From positions 15,271-79,270 of the forward strand of contig JBELBZ010000008.1 of NCBI GenBank assembly GCA_042095055.1: a stretch of 64,000 nt of DNA, in the 5' to 3' direction. Shown here one piece after another: positions 41,845 to 50,781 of the stretch (the first letter of the stretch is position 1; each line of letters starts with the position of its first letter). The stretch is from UBA8752 sp042095055 (GTDB lineage Bacteria > Bacteroidota > Bacteroidia > Flavobacteriales_D > Sanyastnellaceae). Position numbers and translations under genes: made by a program. Below the pieces are notes generated by a model that was not told where the DNA came from, did not search any database, and saw only the letters and a program-made list of their open reading frames with translations.

Positions 41845-44706
41845 TCAGTCACAGACGCTACCCCACGCAGAGAGCAATTCCAACAGGTCTGGTGCACCGA
41901 TTTGCCCATCTCCATTGAGGTCACTGTCGCAGGTCACCGCACAGCTGCCGTCATCTTGAGAAGCCAAGGGGTTGTAGTTGGGGGCAGCGGGGTCGATGCA
42001 TCCTTGCAAAAAGCAACTGCCATCGTCCAACGAAGCCTGCGGGTCAAAGTTGGCGGCGAACGCATACATGCATCCGGCAATGGCATCCACCACTTCCACG
42101 TAGGCGGCGGCGGCCTCGCTTTCGCACAGCAGTCCCTGGCTGGACACTTCCCAATCGTAGAAGAAATAGTAATAATTCCCGCCAGCAGAACTCGGAATCG
42201 TGGAACTGGTAATGGTCGCCATCTCGCCCACCGGATAAGGGTAGGCTTGTTCACTGCCCACGTTGTCCCTCCACAATCCCACTTCGGGTGCACTCACCAA
42301 CAGGGCATATCCGGTGCCTTCTTCAATGGGGAAACCCAATTCGACAGCATTCCAACCCGGCTCCAGGTCTTGGGAAATCTCCATCAGTATTTCAGCCTGT
42401 ATCGAACGCAATTGGAAGGTCCGGGGGCCGCCACCATCAGCCAAAACCTGCACGCGGTCCAACACGATGTCCTCGTGGACGTCAAAAGTCAAACCGTAAG
42501 CGTCGGAACCGATAAACCCTCCCGAAGAAGGAGCTTCCTTGCCCCCCACGGCTTCACGGTCGTCGCGCATCCCTGCTGCTTTGACCCACCATCCCGTGCT
42601 CGCTCCCAACGGTGGCGTTGAATACACAGGACCTTCATAAATAAAGGGCCCCACCTGTTCCGTGCTGCCCGCTTGGAGGTCCGACAAAGCGTTGGGCCCG
42701 TAAGGCGCATACCACCTCAATGCCTCACCTTCGAGTTGTATGGGTTCAAACGTATGCGCCGATCCTGCGGCAACCAGTGCTGGGGCTACAATCGGAACCG
42801 ATGGCGACTCAAAGGTCTCGATGACCATGGGGTCGCTGGTGTCAATGTGACCGCACACATTGGTCGTGGTCACGGTCAAGGTGTCTGAATTTCCAACGTA
42901 AAGAACGTTCGAGGCTATCCCATTGGACCAAAGCACATCTGCTTGCGGACCGGGCACCGACAACTGCCGCAACGTGCCTTGACAAAACCGTTGCGGCCCA
43001 TCCGCCACAATCACAGGTGGAACCGCCTCTACCATCACCACCTCGAGCGAGGGCGACAGCACCGAACAATTGCCCGATGACAGCAGGGCCTGAACCACGC
43101 CCTCTTGGGCAATTTCCCTCCCTTCTGGGTGCTCTACCCCCAAAGTCCACCCCGCAGCAGTCCAACCGTCGGGAACGGTCAACACCAGTGCATCGCCCGG
43201 ACACAGTTGCGCTGTTTCTGGCCAATCCAAATCGGGTTCCAAGCCGAAGCACGGCGTCTCCAGCAGGGTGTGATACTGGTCCACATCGGGCCCCACCGTC
43301 ACGGTCCTGATGCCGCTCGGCCAGAACACCTCCACACTGTCCACCGCTGTGCGGTCTCCCAATCCAAAATTGAACGTCAATGGGCCACAAGAGCTGTAAC
43401 TGTATCCAATGAAAGAGGCGTCCGTTCTCTGAAAATCGGGGCCGGAATGGACGACCACCCGAGCGCCGGCAGCATCGCGCGGCGAAACCACCCCTTCCAA
43501 TTCAAAGCCGATCCAATGGTGTGCAGTGTCGTGGTTGAGGAACAACTGGCACCCCGGATTGGCAGACACCAGCGTATTGACCACCAGAAGGTCCTCTGCC
43601 CCATTGGCGTCAAAATCAGCGACGACCGTGGCATATCCACTGTAAGGGCTCTCCAAGGCACTTCCCTCGGCGATGTCCGTGAAAGTCAGGTCCCCATTGT
43701 TGTGGTAAAGCAAATTGGGAAAGGGCGAAAAGAAATACTCGTTGGACACATAGAGGTCGCGTTCCCCGTCGTGGTCGTGGTCGATGAAGACGGTTCCCCA
43801 TCCCATTCCTGCGTCACCCACCCCTGCATCTTCGGTGATGTTGTCGAATGGGACCACGGGGCCCGATGGGGGCTGCGCTCCGGGATTGATGTAGAGGTCA
43901 TTGGGCAGGTTGTTGGAGATGTAGAGGTCCAGAAAACCGTCGTGGTTCAGGTCGGTCGCATCCACTCCCATGCCCTGGGCCTGCAAATTCAAGCCCCATG
44001 CTTCAGCTTGATCGGTAAACAAACCCGCACCATCGTTGATGTACAGCTTGTTCGTTTGGTTGGCATCGTGTGTCAAATAGAGGTCGAGGTCCCCGTCGTT
44101 TTCGATGTCGAGGAACAGCGCCCCCATTCCAATCAAGTTGTCCGTTGCCCCTGAAGCATAGTAGCCATCTGTGAATCCACCCTCTCCATCTGAAAGCCAA
44201 AACGCATTGGGTTGGTTCATGTTGACGATATACAGGTCCAGCCAACCGTCCATGTTGATGTCGGCAGCATGGGCCCCACGGCATTGAGACTCCTGCCCCA
44301 GGCCCAGTTCATCGGTCACATCCGTGAACACGCCTCCCCCGTCGTTGCGCCAAAAGTGATTGGCATCGCCGGTGTTGCAACTCAGCAAGTCGGGGTCGCC
44401 ATCATTGTCGTAGTCAAAGAAGAGCGTCGCCATCGTAAAACCCTCATCCTCAACACCTACAACCACTGGAACGAAAGTGGCATTGCCCTCATTCCTGTAC
44501 AAGGTGTTGGAGGCCAAGCGGCTCCCTACATACACATCCAAGTCGCCATCGAGGTCATAGTCCGCCACAGAAGCACTGTGGTTCAAGTAACTGCCCAAAA
44601 GTCCCGCCGTTTCAGATTGGTCCAGAAAATCAGAAGTTTGGGCAACGGCACTGCAGATCCACAAGGTGGAGCAGACCATCATCAAAGTGCGGAAATTCTC
44701 AATCAC
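41845..44706 (-). CDS. secreted CRTAC1-like seven-bladed VCBS propeller with ASPIC/UnbV and Cys-rich EF-hand-like tail
   Basis: A 953-residue exported protein (GTG start 44706; ATGs at 44682/44679 give a signal peptide lacking a basic residue). Seven Ca-binding repeats follow: DYDLDGDLDVYVG, DYDNDGDPDLLSC, DINMDGWLDLYIV, DIENDGDLDLYLT, DLNHDGFLDLYIS, DHDHDGERDLYVS, DFDANGAEDLLVV. Then an ASPIC/UnbV domain (IGFELEGVVSPRDAAGARVV), Ig-like segments (about 480-640), a lectin-like region, two GC-x-DP-A-NYNP-DDGSC-like repeats and a terminal EF-hand-like motif CDSDLNGDGQIGAPDLLELL with a last Cys. No type-A or type-B T9SS domain ends it. The function is unknown, perhaps adhesion. Confidence 0.86.
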   Translation of the reverse strand: MIENFRTLMMVCSTLWICSAVAQTSDFLDQSETAGLLGSYLNHSASVADYDLDGDLDVYVGSRLASNTLYRNEGNATFVPVVVGVEDEGFTMATLFFDYDNDGDPDLLSCNTGDANHFWRNDGGGVFTDVTDELGLGQESQCRGAHAADINMDGWLDLYIVNMNQPNAFWLSDGEGGFTDGYYASGATDNLIGMGALFLDIENDGDLDLYLTHDANQTNKLYINDGAGLFTDQAEAWGLNLQAQGMGVDATDLNHDGFLDLYISNNLPNDLYINPGAQPPSGPVVPFDNITEDAGVGDAGMGWGTVFIDHDHDGERDLYVSNEYFFSPFPNLLYHNNGDLTFTDIAEGSALESPYSGYATVVADFDANGAEDLLVVNTLVSANPGCQLFLNHDTAHHWIGFELEGVVSPRDAAGARVVVHSGPDFQRTDASFIGYSYSSCGPLTFNFGLGDRTAVDSVEVFWPSGIRTVTVGPDVDQYHTLLETPCFGLEPDLDWPETAQLCPGDALVLTVPDGWTAAGWTLGVEHPEGREIAQEGVVQALLSSGNCSVLSPSLEVVMVEAVPPVIVADGPQRFCQGTLRQLSVPGPQADVLWSNGIASNVLYVGNSDTLTVTTTNVCGHIDTSDPMVIETFESPSVPIVAPALVAAGSAHTFEPIQLEGEALRWYAPYGPNALSDLQAGSTEQVGPFIYEGPVYSTPPLGASTGWWVKAAGMRDDREAVGGKEAPSSGGFIGSDAYGLTFDVHEDIVLDRVQVLADGGGPRTFQLRSIQAEILMEISQDLEPGWNAVELGFPIEEGTGYALLVSAPEVGLWRDNVGSEQAYPYPVGEMATITSSTIPSSAGGNYYYFFYDWEVSSQGLLCESEAAAAYVEVVDAIAGCMYAFAANFDPQASLDDGSCFLQGCIDPAAPNYNPLASQDDGSCAVTCDSDLNGDGQIGAPDLLELLSAWGSVCD

Positions 44707-44742
44707 AATAGGCGGCGTTCTGTCAAAATCGACAAAAGAGAC

Positions 44743-44765
44743 AACCCTTGAAGATACAAAGGGTT
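44743..44765 (-). repeat. 7-bp inverted repeat overlapping the hutI stop codon
   Basis: AACCCTT (44743-44749) and AAGGGTT (44759-44765) flank a 9-nt spacer. On the minus strand this forms a stem at the end of hutI, followed by GTCTCTTTTG. It could be a weak terminator between hutI and the propeller gene, though the T-run is interrupted. It also contains TATCTTCA on the minus strand, a possible -7 element for the propeller gene. Confidence 0.5.
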
Positions 44766-46030
44766 CAATCCACCCAATGTCCCCGCAACAAAACGCGTTC
44801 GGGAAGTGGGTCTCCAAAGGCATAGAGTGCCTCCTCCACCGAACGCAATGGCCGGGTCACGATCAGGCTGGCCTCTTGACCAATGCCCAAGCCCCCCACT
44901 TGTGAGGCGATCCCCAATGCAGCAGCTCCGTTGGTCGTCGCAGCGGCCAGCGCTTCGATCGGCTCCAACCCCATCTTCACGCAGCCCAGCGCAGCAGCCA
45001 GGTGCATGTTTCCCGAGGGAGCAGAACCGGGATTGAAGTCTGTGGCGATCGCCAAGGCGCAACCTGCATCCACCAGCGTGCGGCCTTGGGTGAACGGGAG
45101 GTCCAAAAACAGAGAACACAGGGGCAGCGCCACAGGCATGGTGTCTCCTGTGGCCAGTTCGGCCACGTCCTCCGCCCGCAACACTTCCAAGTGGTCCACG
45201 GTCATGGCCCCGAATTCCACGCACAAGGCCACTCCGCCACTGGCCTTGAATTGGTTGACGTGAACCTTGGCAGGCAATCCCCTCAAATGCGCCGCCTCGA
45301 GCAATGTGCGCGTTTCATCCAACCCGAAATACCCCTCCTCGCAGAAGATGTCGACGTGGTCAGCCAGTTCCTCCTCCATCACAGCTGGCAACACCTCCCG
45401 CACCATGTAGTCGGTGTAATCCGCAGGGCCATTCCAACCCTCGGGCACCGCATGGCAACCCAAAAAAGTCGTTTTGACCGGGATCCGTTCCAAGGCCCCC
45501 AGCCTGCGGGCCACCCGCAACATTTTGAGCTCACTATCCAGATCCAAGCCATAGCCCGATTTGATCTCCAGCGCCCCAGTGCCCATGCGCATGAGCCGCT
45601 CCATGCGTTCGAGGGAAACCGCAAAGAGGTCGTCTTCGGACATGTCCCGCAACGCTTTGGCGCTGTTGAGGATCCCCCCGCCATTGGCGGCAATTTCTTG
45701 GTAACTCAGCCCCCGAATCCGATCGACAAACTCGCCTTCTCGAGACGCTGCATGTACGAGGTGGGTGTGGCTGTCCACCCAAGCCGGAAGCACACAACGG
45801 CCCGCAGCTTCCAACACCTCCAAACCGTTCCAATCGACAATGCCTGGGAATTCGGACATCGGCCCCCCATCGATCACGCGCCCATCTTCCAAGGCCAACC
45901 AGGCGTCTTCGATCACCGACAATTGTCGCATGTCAGATCCAGAAAGTTTGCCCGGCGCCCCTGCTCCAAATCCAACCAGATGACCGATGTCCTTGATGAG
46001 CTTACGGCCTGTCGCAAATCCACTTTCCAT
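44765..46030 (-). CDS. hutI: imidazolonepropionase
   Basis: A 421-residue amidohydrolase that opens the ring of imidazolonepropionate to formiminoglutamate. The metal site HxH is in VDSHTHLVHAA, with EFVDRIRGLSYQEIAANGGG, a His in TFLGCHAVPEGW, FCEEGYFGL, VNQFKASGG and ATDFNPGSAPS, all conserved in HutI. The start ATG at 46030 is chosen because the extended frame to 46171 overlaps the divergent aroC promoter and gene. The 52-bp space shared with aroC holds at least one promoter. Confidence 0.94.
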   Translation of the reverse strand: MESGFATGRKLIKDIGHLVGFGAGAPGKLSGSDMRQLSVIEDAWLALEDGRVIDGGPMSEFPGIVDWNGLEVLEAAGRCVLPAWVDSHTHLVHAASREGEFVDRIRGLSYQEIAANGGGILNSAKALRDMSEDDLFAVSLERMERLMRMGTGALEIKSGYGLDLDSELKMLRVARRLGALERIPVKTTFLGCHAVPEGWNGPADYTDYMVREVLPAVMEEELADHVDIFCEEGYFGLDETRTLLEAAHLRGLPAKVHVNQFKASGGVALCVEFGAMTVDHLEVLRAEDVAELATGDTMPVALPLCSLFLDLPFTQGRTLVDAGCALAIATDFNPGSAPSGNMHLAAALGCVKMGLEPIEALAAATTNGAAALGIASQVGGLGIGQEASLIVTRPLRSVEEALYAFGDPLPERVLLRGHWVD

Positions 46031-46070
46031 GGGCGCCAAGGTCGGACATCCTGTGCTATCAGCAGCCTCG

Positions 46071-46078
46071 TACCTTTG
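46071..46078 (+). promoter_or_regulatory. -7 promoter box TACCTTTG for aroC
   Basis: An exact TAnnTTTG match, identical to the SRP RNA box at 19586. It ends 4 nt before the ATG at 46083. Confidence 0.7.
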
Positions 46079-46082
46079 TGGC

Positions 46083-47177
46083 ATGCCCGGAAACAGCATC
46101 GGAGAGCGTTTCAAGCTCACCACTTTTGGAGAATCACATGGCCCTGCCCTTGGCGGCGTGCTCGATGGCATGCCCGCTGGGGTTCAGCTCGACCTCGACC
46201 GCATACAAGCCGAACTCCAACGCCGCCGTCCAGGGCAATCAAAACTGACCACAGCGCGCAAGGAAAACGACACCGTCACCCTCCTTTCCGGTGTGTTTGA
46301 GGGCAGGACAACGGGCACCCCTATTGGTTTTTCCATTCCCAACAGCGACGCCAAGTCGGGGGACTACAACCACCTCGAAGGCCAGTACCGGCCCAGTCAT
46401 GCCGACTACACCTACGACGCCAAATACGGCACACGCGACCACCGCGGGGGTGGGCGTTCCAGCGCGAGGGAAACCGCAGCGCGCGTTGTGGCGGGCGCCA
46501 TCGCCCGACAATTCCTGGAGCAGCTCTATCCCCAAGGCCCCGCTCCCGCTGTTGGCGCATACGTAGAAAGGGTGCAGGACATCGCCATGCCCGCCCCTCC
46601 TGCCTTTTACGATGCCGGAACTGTGGATGCACACCCTGTTCGGTGTCCAGATCCCGACACTGCCCGTCGGATGGAGGCCCGCATATTGGAAGTCAAAAAG
46701 GCGGGTGACACGGTGGGCGGCAGCATTGTGGTTGTCGCCAAAGGAATCCCTCCGGGATGGGGTGAACCCGTATTTGACAAACTGCACGCAGACCTGGCAA
46801 AAGCCCTGTGGAGCTTGCCGGCAGTCAAAGGCCTCGAACTCGGCAGCGGGTTCAGCGGCACCCTCATGAAGGGATCCGAGCACAACGACGCATTTACCGG
46901 AAAAAGTGGCAGCATCCGGACGACCACCAACCACAGTGGAGGGATACAAGGCGGCATCAGCAATGGAGAAGACATCTTGCTTCGCGTGGGTTTCAAACCG
47001 GTCGCAACCCTGTTGACCGATCAAAACAGCGTCAACCAAGCCGGCGAGGATGTCGTTCTGAGTGGCCGCGGACGGCACGATCCCTGCGTCTTGCCCCGTG
47101 CTGTCCCCATGGTCGAAGCCATGGTTTTGCTGGTACTGGCCGATCACGCTTTACGTCAACGGAGCGCCCGGCTCTGA
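46083..47177 (+). CDS. aroC: chorismate synthase
   Basis: A 364-residue FMN-dependent enzyme that makes chorismate from EPSP. Family signatures: GERFKLTTFGESHGPALGGV (1st), LTTARKENDTVTLLSGVFEG, RGGGRSSARETAARVVAGAI (2nd, with R-S-S-A-R) and RVGFKPVATL and GRHDPCVLPRAVPMVEAM (3rd). No N-terminal flavin reductase fusion is present, so reduced FMN comes from elsewhere. Length is typical. The symporter follows 49 bp later. Confidence 0.96.
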   Translation: MPGNSIGERFKLTTFGESHGPALGGVLDGMPAGVQLDLDRIQAELQRRRPGQSKLTTARKENDTVTLLSGVFEGRTTGTPIGFSIPNSDAKSGDYNHLEGQYRPSHADYTYDAKYGTRDHRGGGRSSARETAARVVAGAIARQFLEQLYPQGPAPAVGAYVERVQDIAMPAPPAFYDAGTVDAHPVRCPDPDTARRMEARILEVKKAGDTVGGSIVVVAKGIPPGWGEPVFDKLHADLAKALWSLPAVKGLELGSGFSGTLMKGSEHNDAFTGKSGSIRTTTNHSGGIQGGISNGEDILLRVGFKPVATLLTDQNSVNQAGEDVVLSGRGRHDPCVLPRAVPMVEAMVLLVLADHALRQRSARL

Positions 47178-47226
47178 ACATTAGATTGCGACTCCGAACG
47201 GAACGCAACACCAACCCTTGAAACGC

Positions 47227-48633
47227 ATGCGCCTCGCCCTGCACTGGCAAGTCCTCATCGGCCTCGCGGTCGGTGTCCTCTACGCCTGGATGTCCATCAC
47301 CTTCGGATGGAACGACTTTACGGTAGACTACATCAAGCCCTTCGGTGACATTTTCATCAATGTCCTCAAGCTCATTGCTGTTCCCTTGGTGCTGTTCAGC
47401 ATCATGTCTGGCGTGGCCAGCCTCGGTGACCCTGCCAAGTTGGGCAGGCTCGGCGTCAAAACCGTGGTGACCTACCTGCTGACCACCATGACAGCGGTCA
47501 TCGTAGGACTGTTGCTGGTCAACCTCATGCAGCCCGGATCCCGCGTCTCCGATGACCTCCTGGAGTCCAACCGCATTCGGTATGAACTGTGGCGCGATGC
47601 CAATGGCATTCAAGTGCTGGACGACATCAACCTGCGCAACGACCCCGCACTTTCTGAAAAAGTGGCTCAAATCACAAAGGAGCAAGTCTCCATGAACGAC
47701 TGGGTCGTCGACAAACTCAGCAAAGCAGAGCGCACCAAGTCATCTGGCCCTTTGCAACCCCTTGTCGATGTGGTACCGACCAACATTTTCAAGTCGTTGG
47801 CCGACATGTCCATGCTGCAGATCATCTTCTTTGCCGTCTTCTTTGGGGTCGTTTTGGTGGGCATGCCCAAGGACCAAGCCGCACCGCTGATGCGCGCCAT
47901 CGACGCGCTCAATGAAGTCTTTGTGCGCATGGTGTGGGTGGTCATGAAGGCCATGCCGATTTTTGTTTTTGCCCTGATGGCCGGACAAATCGTGAACGCC
48001 GCTGGCAGCGATCCAGAAATGTTCCGCCAACTCCTGGAGTACCTCTTGCAATACAGCATTGTGGTGGTCATTGGATTGGCCTTTATGGTCTTCATCTTCT
48101 ACCCTTCTTTGGTGGCGATGTTGATCAAGCCATTGGGGTTCAAAGCCTTTTTGGCCGGCATGCGGGACGCTCAAATCACAGCGTTTTCCACCTCGAGTTC
48201 CGTCGCCACATTGCCCGTTACCATGGATTGTGTGCGCAACAAAATCGGTGTTTCCGAGCGCACCACCAGCTTTGTGCTCCCCATCGGGGCAACGGTCAAC
48301 ATGGACGGGACCTCGCTCTACCAGGCAGTGGCGGTCGTTTCGCTCGCCCAGTTTCACATGGTGGATCTGAGCCTCGCCCAGCAAGCCGTCATCGTGATCA
48401 CCGCCACCCTGGCTTCCATTGGTGCTGCCGCCGTTCCAAGCGCAGGGTTGGTCTTGATGATCATCGTTTTGGAGAGCGTGGGACTCAACCCCGCCTGGAT
48501 CGCCTTGATCTTCCCAGTGGACCGCATCCTCGACATGTGCAGGACGGTGGTCAATGTGACAGGGGACGGTGCCGTTTCCACGATCATCGCCCACAGCGAA
48601 AACGAACTCGAAGTCCCCGCGCAGCAGGCATGA
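47227..48633 (+). CDS. dicarboxylate/amino acid:cation symporter (DAACS family)
   Basis: A 468-residue GltP/DctA-like carrier with about eight membrane helices and two re-entrant loops. The serine-rich hairpin FSTSSSVATLPVTMDCVRNK and the NMDGTSLYQAVAVVSLAQ and AAVPSAGLVLMIIVLESVGL regions are the substrate-binding core, and DRILDMCRTVVNVTGDGAVS ends the transport domain. The substrate is probably glutamate, aspartate or C4-dicarboxylates, coupled to H+ or Na+. ATG 47227 (MRLALHWQVLIGLAVGVLYA) is preferred over TTG 47218. Its stop overlaps the OmpA gene (ATGA). Confidence 0.92.
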   Translation: MRLALHWQVLIGLAVGVLYAWMSITFGWNDFTVDYIKPFGDIFINVLKLIAVPLVLFSIMSGVASLGDPAKLGRLGVKTVVTYLLTTMTAVIVGLLLVNLMQPGSRVSDDLLESNRIRYELWRDANGIQVLDDINLRNDPALSEKVAQITKEQVSMNDWVVDKLSKAERTKSSGPLQPLVDVVPTNIFKSLADMSMLQIIFFAVFFGVVLVGMPKDQAAPLMRAIDALNEVFVRMVWVVMKAMPIFVFALMAGQIVNAAGSDPEMFRQLLEYLLQYSIVVVIGLAFMVFIFYPSLVAMLIKPLGFKAFLAGMRDAQITAFSTSSSVATLPVTMDCVRNKIGVSERTTSFVLPIGATVNMDGTSLYQAVAVVSLAQFHMVDLSLAQQAVIVITATLASIGAAAVPSAGLVLMIIVLESVGLNPAWIALIFPVDRILDMCRTVVNVTGDGAVSTIIAHSENELEVPAQQA

Positions 48634-50687
48634 ACCCCATTTGCCGACTGGCCAGCTTCCTGCTCACGGCAAGCCTCTGTGCCGGCCTGCCCGCTGCCGC
48701 TCTGGCGCAGGAGGACAACCCCTGTGCACCCGAACTCGACGCCAAAACGGCCAAGCTGCTCGAAAAAGGACAAGACAAGCGGAAGTACGACGCCGACAAA
48801 AGAAAGGGGTACCTCGAAGACGCCATCGATTCAGATGAGGCTGCCATTGCAGCGCGCTTTGAATTGGGCTTGCTCCTTTTCAGCCAAAACCGCCGTTCAG
48901 GTGGCGGATTTGGTGAGGCCCGCGCACAACTGCTTACCGTCCACGAAGCCTGCCCTCGCTACGATGCAGACGTCCCCTACACCTTGGGCAGCATCGCCTA
49001 TGCCGAAGGCCAGTTCGAAACAGCATTGGAGTGGTTTGACCGTTTTATTCGTTGGGAATCCATCACCGGTAAACCGCATTCACCTCGGTCCCAACGCCGG
49101 CTCGAAGACGTCCAAAAAAACCTGCCGGAAATTCAGTTTCTCATCGAATACAATGCCCATGCCGACAGCCCCCCGCCTCAGGTTTTGGCATCTGTAGCGA
49201 CACGGGACCAAGAATACCTGCCCGCACTGTCAGCCGATGGAACCCTGCTGTTCTTTACCCGTGCGGGAGAGCGCAAGGCCAAAGGCGATCTGGTGAGCAA
49301 ACCCTTTGAAAAGTTCACCTGGGCCCGCCGCCCAAGCCCATCGGTGGCATTTGACAATGGAACGGCCATGGAAGACCCGTTCAACCGCACTTCAGGCTAT
49401 GGTGGAGCCTCCATCTCCGTAGACAACCGCTCTCTGTTTCTGGCCGTCAAAACACCCGTGCCCGGCCACCCAGAAAACATCGACCTGTTCTCAGCGCGCT
49501 ATTCATTGCTCGAGGATACCGGAGATGAAACCGTGTACCTCTGGAGTGAGCCTCAAGCCTTGGATGCCCTCAATACACCTGACGGTTGGGAGTCCCAGCC
49601 CGCTGTGAGTCCCGATGGGCAATGGCTCTATTTTGCAGCGGTGCGTCCAGGAACCACACCCGATGCGCAAGGCAACCCCACCATAGACATTCTGGTGAGC
49701 CCCCTTCAACCGGACGGCCAGTGGGGCGCAGCATCCGTATTGCCCGCCCCCATCAACAGCTCCTCGAGCGACAAAGCGCCTTACCTGCACCCCGATGGAC
49801 ACACGCTGTACTTCGCCTCAAACCGGACTCCTGGAGGAGGGGGATATGACATCTGGGTCAGCAGGCTGGACAGCACAGCCCTGCCCACCGACCCCGATGG
49901 CTGGTCCAGACCTGTCAACGTAGGCATACCCTTGAACACCCCTGGGGACGAACATGGACTGGTCACCTCAGCAGATGGCAAGACGGCCTATTTTTCCAGC
50001 CGCAGACAGGGCACAAGCGGACTCGATATCATGACGTGGACCCTCCCCGAACCCTTGAGGGCGCGGGCTTCGGTGGTCGTCAAAGGTCAACTTGAGATCA
50101 GCGATGAACTGGCGAATACCCCCATCGGATTGGAACTGCGCTATGCCCAAAGCCGCAGGGCCCAAGCCATCGAGCTGGGCGACGATGGCGCTTTTGCTGC
50201 AGTCGTTGACCTCGCCATCAAGGAAGACGTGATCATGTTGGCCAAAGCCGAAGGCGCGGCATTCAGCGCTGGACTGGTCATCGACCGGGACGAAAGCGAG
50301 CCGGCCTTGGTGACCGCGAATCTGAGTGTCCGCTCGGTCACAGAGGCCAATGCCGCATTTGAAATTGAAGACATCCATTACGCCTCCGGGTCTGCTGAGA
50401 TTGGCCGGTCCAGTTTGCTCCTGTTGGATCTTTTTGCAGAATACCTGTCCGACACTGGATTGAACGTAGAAATTCGAGGACATACCGATGACATCGGCAG
50501 CGATTCGGACAACCTTTCCCTGAGTGAATCACGCGCCCAGTCGGTACGGAACTACTTGATTTCTCAGGGGGTTCCCGCGTTGAGCATCAGCGCCAAAGGC
50601 TACGGAGAAACCCGTCCGCGGGCAGACAACAGCTCTGAGGAAGGACGCGCCCGCAACCGCCGCACCGAATTCAGCATCACCCAATAA
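48630..50687 (+). CDS. PorE-like outer-membrane protein: TPR, PD40 propeller, carboxypeptidase-like and OmpA domains
   Basis: A 685-residue protein. The signal peptide (ICRLASFLLTASLCAGLPAA) is followed by a TPR-like region (about 35-170, FELGLLLFSQNRR...YTLGSIAYAEGQFETALEWF), PD40/WD40-like beta-propeller repeats (about 190-470: YLPALSADGTLLFFTRAG, SPDGQWLYFAA, HPDGHTLYFASNRTPGGGGY, TSADGKTAYFSSRRQGTSG), a beta domain (about 480-570) and a peptidoglycan-binding OmpA domain (about 578-685: DIHYASGSAEIG, IRGHTDDIGSDSDN, NRRTEF). This is the same domain order as PorE of the T9SS in Porphyromonas. Bacteroidota also have paralogues of this architecture, so T9SS membership is a hypothesis. It overlaps the symporter by 4 bp. 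Confidence 0.85.
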   Translation: MNPICRLASFLLTASLCAGLPAAALAQEDNPCAPELDAKTAKLLEKGQDKRKYDADKRKGYLEDAIDSDEAAIAARFELGLLLFSQNRRSGGGFGEARAQLLTVHEACPRYDADVPYTLGSIAYAEGQFETALEWFDRFIRWESITGKPHSPRSQRRLEDVQKNLPEIQFLIEYNAHADSPPPQVLASVATRDQEYLPALSADGTLLFFTRAGERKAKGDLVSKPFEKFTWARRPSPSVAFDNGTAMEDPFNRTSGYGGASISVDNRSLFLAVKTPVPGHPENIDLFSARYSLLEDTGDETVYLWSEPQALDALNTPDGWESQPAVSPDGQWLYFAAVRPGTTPDAQGNPTIDILVSPLQPDGQWGAASVLPAPINSSSSDKAPYLHPDGHTLYFASNRTPGGGGYDIWVSRLDSTALPTDPDGWSRPVNVGIPLNTPGDEHGLVTSADGKTAYFSSRRQGTSGLDIMTWTLPEPLRARASVVVKGQLEISDELANTPIGLELRYAQSRRAQAIELGDDGAFAAVVDLAIKEDVIMLAKAEGAAFSAGLVIDRDESEPALVTANLSVRSVTEANAAFEIEDIHYASGSAEIGRSSLLLLDLFAEYLSDTGLNVEIRGHTDDIGSDSDNLSLSESRAQSVRNYLISQGVPALSISAKGYGETRPRADNSSEEGRARNRRTEFSITQ

Positions 50688-50718
50688 AGGCCCGCCTTGG
50701 GTTTACGGCACGTTGCCG

Positions 50719-50731
50719 GTGAATAATTCAC
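50719..50731. repeat. short palindrome GTGAATAATTCAC upstream of the TPR gene
   Basis: Two 6-bp arms with a one-base centre. It lies 32 bp after the OmpA stop and 51 bp before the chosen start of the large TPR gene, so it could be an operator. No other copy was noticed in the window. Confidence 0.35.
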
Positions 50732-50781
50732 GGAAGGGGCCTCCAAAACAGGGCAAGGCACGGGCGATTTTCACGTTGTCC

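Noticed and set aside
44743..44765. Strong terminator after hutI
   Set aside because: The inverted repeat is only 7 bp and its following T-run is interrupted, so it was kept only as a weak repeat feature.
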